Assembly (NCBI GenBank): GCA_964430305.1
Contig: CAYSEX010000047.1
Location: 1-17,068, forward strand
Direction of reading: 5' to 3'
DNA length: 17,068 bases
DNA from: CAIZGX01 sp964430305
GTDB taxonomy: Bacteria; Bacteroidota; Bacteroidia; Flavobacteriales_D; Sanyastnellaceae
The translations under genes and the position numbers were made by a program. This document shows, one piece after another, positions 14,140 through 17,068 of the stretch (its first letter is position 1; the number at the start of each line of letters is the position of its first letter). The notes under the pieces are model-generated. The model worked only from the letters and a program-made list of their open reading frames with translations. It searched no databases and was not told the DNA's origin.

Positions 14140-15624
14140 TTAATTTCTATTTCTTTTCCAATTCGAACTGCGTTCCACCAATTCTTCCGTTTTATGGTTC
14201 GTGCTTTTGTTTGCTGTTAAAATAGTTTCAGCTAAAACTGCCGCTATCTCTTTTTCAGTGTTTGAAAAAGAAGCCGTTAATACCTCTGGTTTGAAGTAGT
14301 GCTTTACAAAATGCGTATCGAATTTTCCACTTTTGAACGCGTCGTGATTGATTGCCCAAGAACAAAAATCTAAAGTAGTTTTTACTCCCGAAATCTGATA
14401 TTCTGCAATGGCTCTTGTCATTCTAGCAATAGCCTGCTCTCTTGTTGCAGCATGAACAATCAGCTTTGAAATCATGGGGTCATAATAAATTGGAATTTCC
14501 ATTCCTTCTTCAAAACCGTCATCAACGCGAACACCCGGACCCTGCGGTCTTTTGTAGGTATTCAATTTTCCAATGTCAGGTAAGAAATTATTCAACGGAT
14601 CTTCAGCATAAACCCGAATCTCTAGAGCATGTCCATGAATGGAAAGCTCTTCTTGTGTGAATGATAATTTTTCTCCACGAGCTATTTTAATTTGCTCCTG
14701 AACCAAGTCAATACCTGTAATACATTCTGTAACCGGATGCTCAACCTGCAAACGCGTATTCATTTCTAAGAAATAAAAATTCATTTGATCATCTAAGAGA
14801 AACTCAACAGTTCCAGCACCAACATAGTCGCAACTTCGTGCAACATCACATGCACTTTTACCCATGGCCTCACGGAGTTCAGGCGTTAAGATGGAAGATG
14901 GAGCTTCTTCAACAACTTTTTGGTGTCTTCGTTGTATGCTACATTCTCTTTCAAAAAGATAAACCACATTGCCATGGGTATCGGCTAATATTTGAATTTC
15001 AATATGCCGTGGCCCCGATACGTATCTTTCAATAAAAACTGAGCCATCGCCAAATGCATTCTGTGCTTCAGAAATGGCTCGTTCCATTTGCTCTGCAACA
15101 TCATCAATGTGCTCTACAATGCGCATTCCTTTTCCGCCACCACCAGCACTGGCTTTGATGAGAATGGGAAGACCAACTTCCAAAGCTACTTTCTTTGCTT
15201 CTTCTACGTTTGCAATGGCATCTTCGGTACCTGGAACCATTGGAATGTTATACTTACGTGCAGCATTTTTTGCAGCAAGTTTACTACCCATAACCTCAAT
15301 GCTGTGGGGTCTAGGTCCAATAAATGCTATTCCAAATTTTTCAGCTAAAGCAGCAAATTCAGCGTTTTCAGATAAAAAACCATAGCCGGGATGAATTCCC
15401 TCAACACCGAGTTCTTTGCAAATCTCTATGATTTTATCTCCCCTTAAATAGCTTTGATTACTCGGAGCTGGGCCAATACAAACGGCTTCATCGGCATATT
15501 TTACAAAGGGTGCATTTCTATCGGCTTCGCTGAAAACGGCCACAGTGGCAATTCCCATTTCTTTTGCTGAACGCATAACACGCAATGCAATTTCACCTCT
15601 GTTGGCTACAAGTATCTTCTTCAT
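14140..15624 (-). CDS. accC: Biotin carboxylase (acetyl-/acyl-CoA carboxylase subunit)
   Basis: A 494-residue ATP-grasp enzyme that carboxylates biotin on a carrier protein (ATP + bicarbonate). The N-terminus KILVANRGEIALRV, HPGYGFLSEN (78-87), the ATP-binding Lys115 and Lys157 with the glycine loop GGGGKGM (161-167), metal ligands Glu274 and Glu287, and the active-site block EMNTRLQVEHPVTE (287-300) are all intact. It is about 45 residues longer than E. coli AccC, with a tail (450-494) ending in SSNWKRNRN, so it may be the biotin carboxylase of a propionyl- or other acyl-CoA carboxylase. No biotin carrier or carboxyltransferase gene is adjacent here. It begins 31 bp after the putative anti-sigma gene. 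Confidence 0.93.
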   Translation of the reverse strand: MKKILVANRGEIALRVMRSAKEMGIATVAVFSEADRNAPFVKYADEAVCIGPAPSNQSYLRGDKIIEICKELGVEGIHPGYGFLSENAEFAALAEKFGIAFIGPRPHSIEVMGSKLAAKNAARKYNIPMVPGTEDAIANVEEAKKVALEVGLPILIKASAGGGGKGMRIVEHIDDVAEQMERAISEAQNAFGDGSVFIERYVSGPRHIEIQILADTHGNVVYLFERECSIQRRHQKVVEEAPSSILTPELREAMGKSACDVARSCDYVGAGTVEFLLDDQMNFYFLEMNTRLQVEHPVTECITGIDLVQEQIKIARGEKLSFTQEELSIHGHALEIRVYAEDPLNNFLPDIGKLNTYKRPQGPGVRVDDGFEEGMEIPIYYDPMISKLIVHAATREQAIARMTRAIAEYQISGVKTTLDFCSWAINHDAFKSGKFDTHFVKHYFKPEVLTASFSNTEKEIAAVLAETILTANKSTNHKTEELVERSSNWKRNRN

Positions 15625-15655
15625 GTTGCAAAAATGAGAAAAGACAGCGTTGAAA

Positions 15656-16468
15656 TTATTTTTTCTTTTTCTTTTTCTTCAATTCTTCCTGTTTTTTCTT
15701 CAATGAATCAGCCGGAGTAAGCAGAATCTCTTTTTCTGTTAAGGTTTTTGTATCAATGGATTCAGTCTGAATGAAATGGTCGTCGGCAGGTGCTACATTA
15801 AACGTGGCAGGAGTATCATTTAAATTGCTGTTCGATTCAGATTTGACTTGAATGAGACCATCATTCTCTGGATACGGCAAATCTTGAACTGCTTCAACAT
15901 CATGAAGGTTTTCTGAATTTTCAACTTCAATCATGTTCGTTGAAGGAACTTCAGGAATGTTGCTCTCAGCCAATGGGCTCTCTTTCATTTTCAATGAAGA
16001 TTGATTCGTATTTTCATTAGATTGAACAGTATCTGGAATAATTTCAATTTGATTTTCTTGTAGTGTAGCGTAAACGCCCTTATTCTCTGGCTGCTGAAAG
16101 GTCAGCCAAACGCCTGAAAGAATAAGTACAACAGAGGCCATAGCCAGACTCATTTGCCCGAAAGTATTGAGATTCATCCACCACGTGCGCACACTGTTGA
16201 GCCAAATGGTGAATGCATTCTTTTGTTGTTGTTCTTTTCTGAATTGATTGCGAAGATTTTTCCAAATGTGTTTTGGAGGATCTTGCATATCCATTTCTTC
16301 CGATTCAATAGAATACCACAATTGTTTCAACTGATTGAATTCTTCTTCAGAAGAAATGTGCTGCAAAACAAATTCTTTTTCATCTGGAAGCAATTCCGAA
16401 AAGGACTTATTCTTAATGAGAACCTCAATGTCATTGGGTTGATAGGTGGGGTTGGTTTTGGTATTCAT
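15656..16468 (-). CDS. Putative membrane anti-sigma factor
   Basis: A 270-residue single-pass protein. A cytosolic N-terminal region (1-104) with an acidic first half and a basic stretch (DPPKHIWKNLRNQFRKEQQQK, about 63-83) precedes one membrane helix (about 105-124). The rest is a low-complexity, Asn/Ser/Glu-rich outer region ending in a lysine-rich tail with seven final Lys. Topology and position directly after an ECF sigma gene, with a 4-bp overlap (ATGA), indicate an anti-sigma factor that holds the sigma at the membrane. There is no HxxxCxxC zinc motif, so it is not a ZAS-type protein. No recognisable sensor domain follows the helix. The role is inferred from context; the sequence alone does not name a family. 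Confidence 0.65.
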   Translation of the reverse strand: MNTKTNPTYQPNDIEVLIKNKSFSELLPDEKEFVLQHISSEEEFNQLKQLWYSIESEEMDMQDPPKHIWKNLRNQFRKEQQQKNAFTIWLNSVRTWWMNLNTFGQMSLAMASVVLILSGVWLTFQQPENKGVYATLQENQIEIIPDTVQSNENTNQSSLKMKESPLAESNIPEVPSTNMIEVENSENLHDVEAVQDLPYPENDGLIQVKSESNSNLNDTPATFNVAPADDHFIQTESIDTKTLTEKEILLTPADSLKKKQEELKKKKKKK

Positions 16469-17064
16469 GACAAAATCAGAATAAACAGCACAGTTAATAA
16501 TTCTTTATAATTAGCAAGTTGTAGGTTCAATTCTTTGATAGCATAAAACAATCTCGATTTAACCGTTCCTTCCGAAATGCCTAGGGATTCTGCAATTTCT
16601 GAGTTGGAAAGATCCAATAGGTAGCGCATCTCAAAGACAGACCTTTTGGGCTCATCTAACTCTAACAAGGCCTTTTGCAAGGCGAAATGAAATGTGTTTC
16701 TATCGACCTGCTCTATTCGATCTTCTGCTGTTGAAATCGGAATATCAAGTATGGCTTCTGAGCGAACCTTCATTTTCGCGTATTCATTCTTGCATTGATT
16801 GTTGGCAATGCTATAAATCCATGTTTTGAATGATTTGTTCGAATCGAAATTCTGGGCATTTCGATGCACCTTAGAAAAAATTTCTTGAGTGAAATCAGAA
16901 GCCAATTCCTTATTCTTCTTCAGCATTCTAAGAAAATATGAATAAATCAATCGCGCATATCTTGAATACAAGACTTCAAAAGCTCGTTCATTGCCCTGGG
17001 CAATGGGCCGCATAAGCTGTTCGTCTGTTGGTGACTCGGTATCTTTTGATTTTGAGAAAATCAT
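16465..17064 (-). CDS. ECF-type RNA polymerase sigma factor
   Basis: A 199-residue sigma-70 family protein with only regions 2 and 4. Region 2 (about 24-93) has the core-binding DFTQEIFSKV (57-66) and the -10 recognition segment FKTWIYSIANNQCKNEY. Region 4 (about 132-182) has DEPKRSVFEMRYLLDLSNSEIA and the helix-turn-helix GISEGTVKSRLFYA. The C-terminus after residue 186 is an unusually hydrophobic stretch (LLTVLFILILS). The start ATG is at 17064, 4 bases from the window edge, so an upstream start cannot be excluded. It overlaps the putative anti-sigma gene by 4 bp. Confidence 0.92.
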   Translation of the reverse strand: MIFSKSKDTESPTDEQLMRPIAQGNERAFEVLYSRYARLIYSYFLRMLKKNKELASDFTQEIFSKVHRNAQNFDSNKSFKTWIYSIANNQCKNEYAKMKVRSEAILDIPISTAEDRIEQVDRNTFHFALQKALLELDEPKRSVFEMRYLLDLSNSEIAESLGISEGTVKSRLFYAIKELNLQLANYKELLTVLFILILS

Positions 17065-17068
17065 TTCA

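Noticed and set aside
15625..15655. A separate promoter for the biotin carboxylase gene (CATTTTTG on the - strand)
   Set aside because: One mismatch to TAnnTTTG, no -33 element, and the 31-bp gap is too small to be convincing.
15656..15690. T-rich tract as a terminator
   Set aside because: It encodes the poly-Lys end of the putative anti-sigma factor and has no hairpin; on the gene's strand it is an A-run.

Overview
The window is a chromosomal segment from a Bacteroidota bacterium, most likely of the Flavobacteriales type. The evidence is AT-rich DNA without Shine-Dalgarno motifs, matches to the Bacteroidetes -7 promoter element TAnnTTTG, a fused CcoN-CcoO oxidase subunit, a one-haem CcoP, and a YtxJ-type bacilliredoxin. 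A run of 100 Ns flanked by an identical 55-base sequence shows that it comes from a draft assembly, probably metagenomic.

Left part, mostly + strand (1-4025). A gene fragment leaves the left edge on the - strand. A thiol-peroxidase unit follows: membrane-anchored glutathione peroxidase family protein, YtxJ bacilliredoxin, and an AlbA_2 + winged-helix protein, closed by a hairpin terminator. Next come a soluble PAS histidine kinase and, overlapping it, a response regulator whose receiver is fused to a Crp/Fnr-type sensor and DNA-binding region. No membrane or extracellular sensor is present, so the pair probably reads a cytoplasmic signal such as oxygen or redox state.

Central part, - strand (13077 down to 4022). 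This is a complete cbb3 cytochrome oxidase locus, in transcription order: small conserved protein, ccoI (copper P-type ATPase), ccoS, fused ccoN-ccoO, ccoQ, ccoP, ccoG, ccoH, and a SafE/TauE-like membrane protein. Most junctions overlap or are under 15 bp. ccoI looks broken only because of the assembly gap: collapsing the duplicated 55 bases restores one 788-residue frame. A Crp/Fnr-type palindrome and a perfect TAnnTTTG lie just before ccoS at activator spacing, and a second such palindrome lies before the first gene of the locus. The kinase plus RR-Crp pair at the tail end of the locus is the obvious candidate regulator, like a condensed FixL-FixJ-FixK.

Right part (13195-17064). A DUF58 (VWA-like) gene on + is followed convergently by a - strand group: ECF sigma factor, putative membrane anti-sigma factor (4-bp overlap), and a biotin carboxylase. 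I see no mobile elements, CRISPR arrays, tRNAs or rRNAs.
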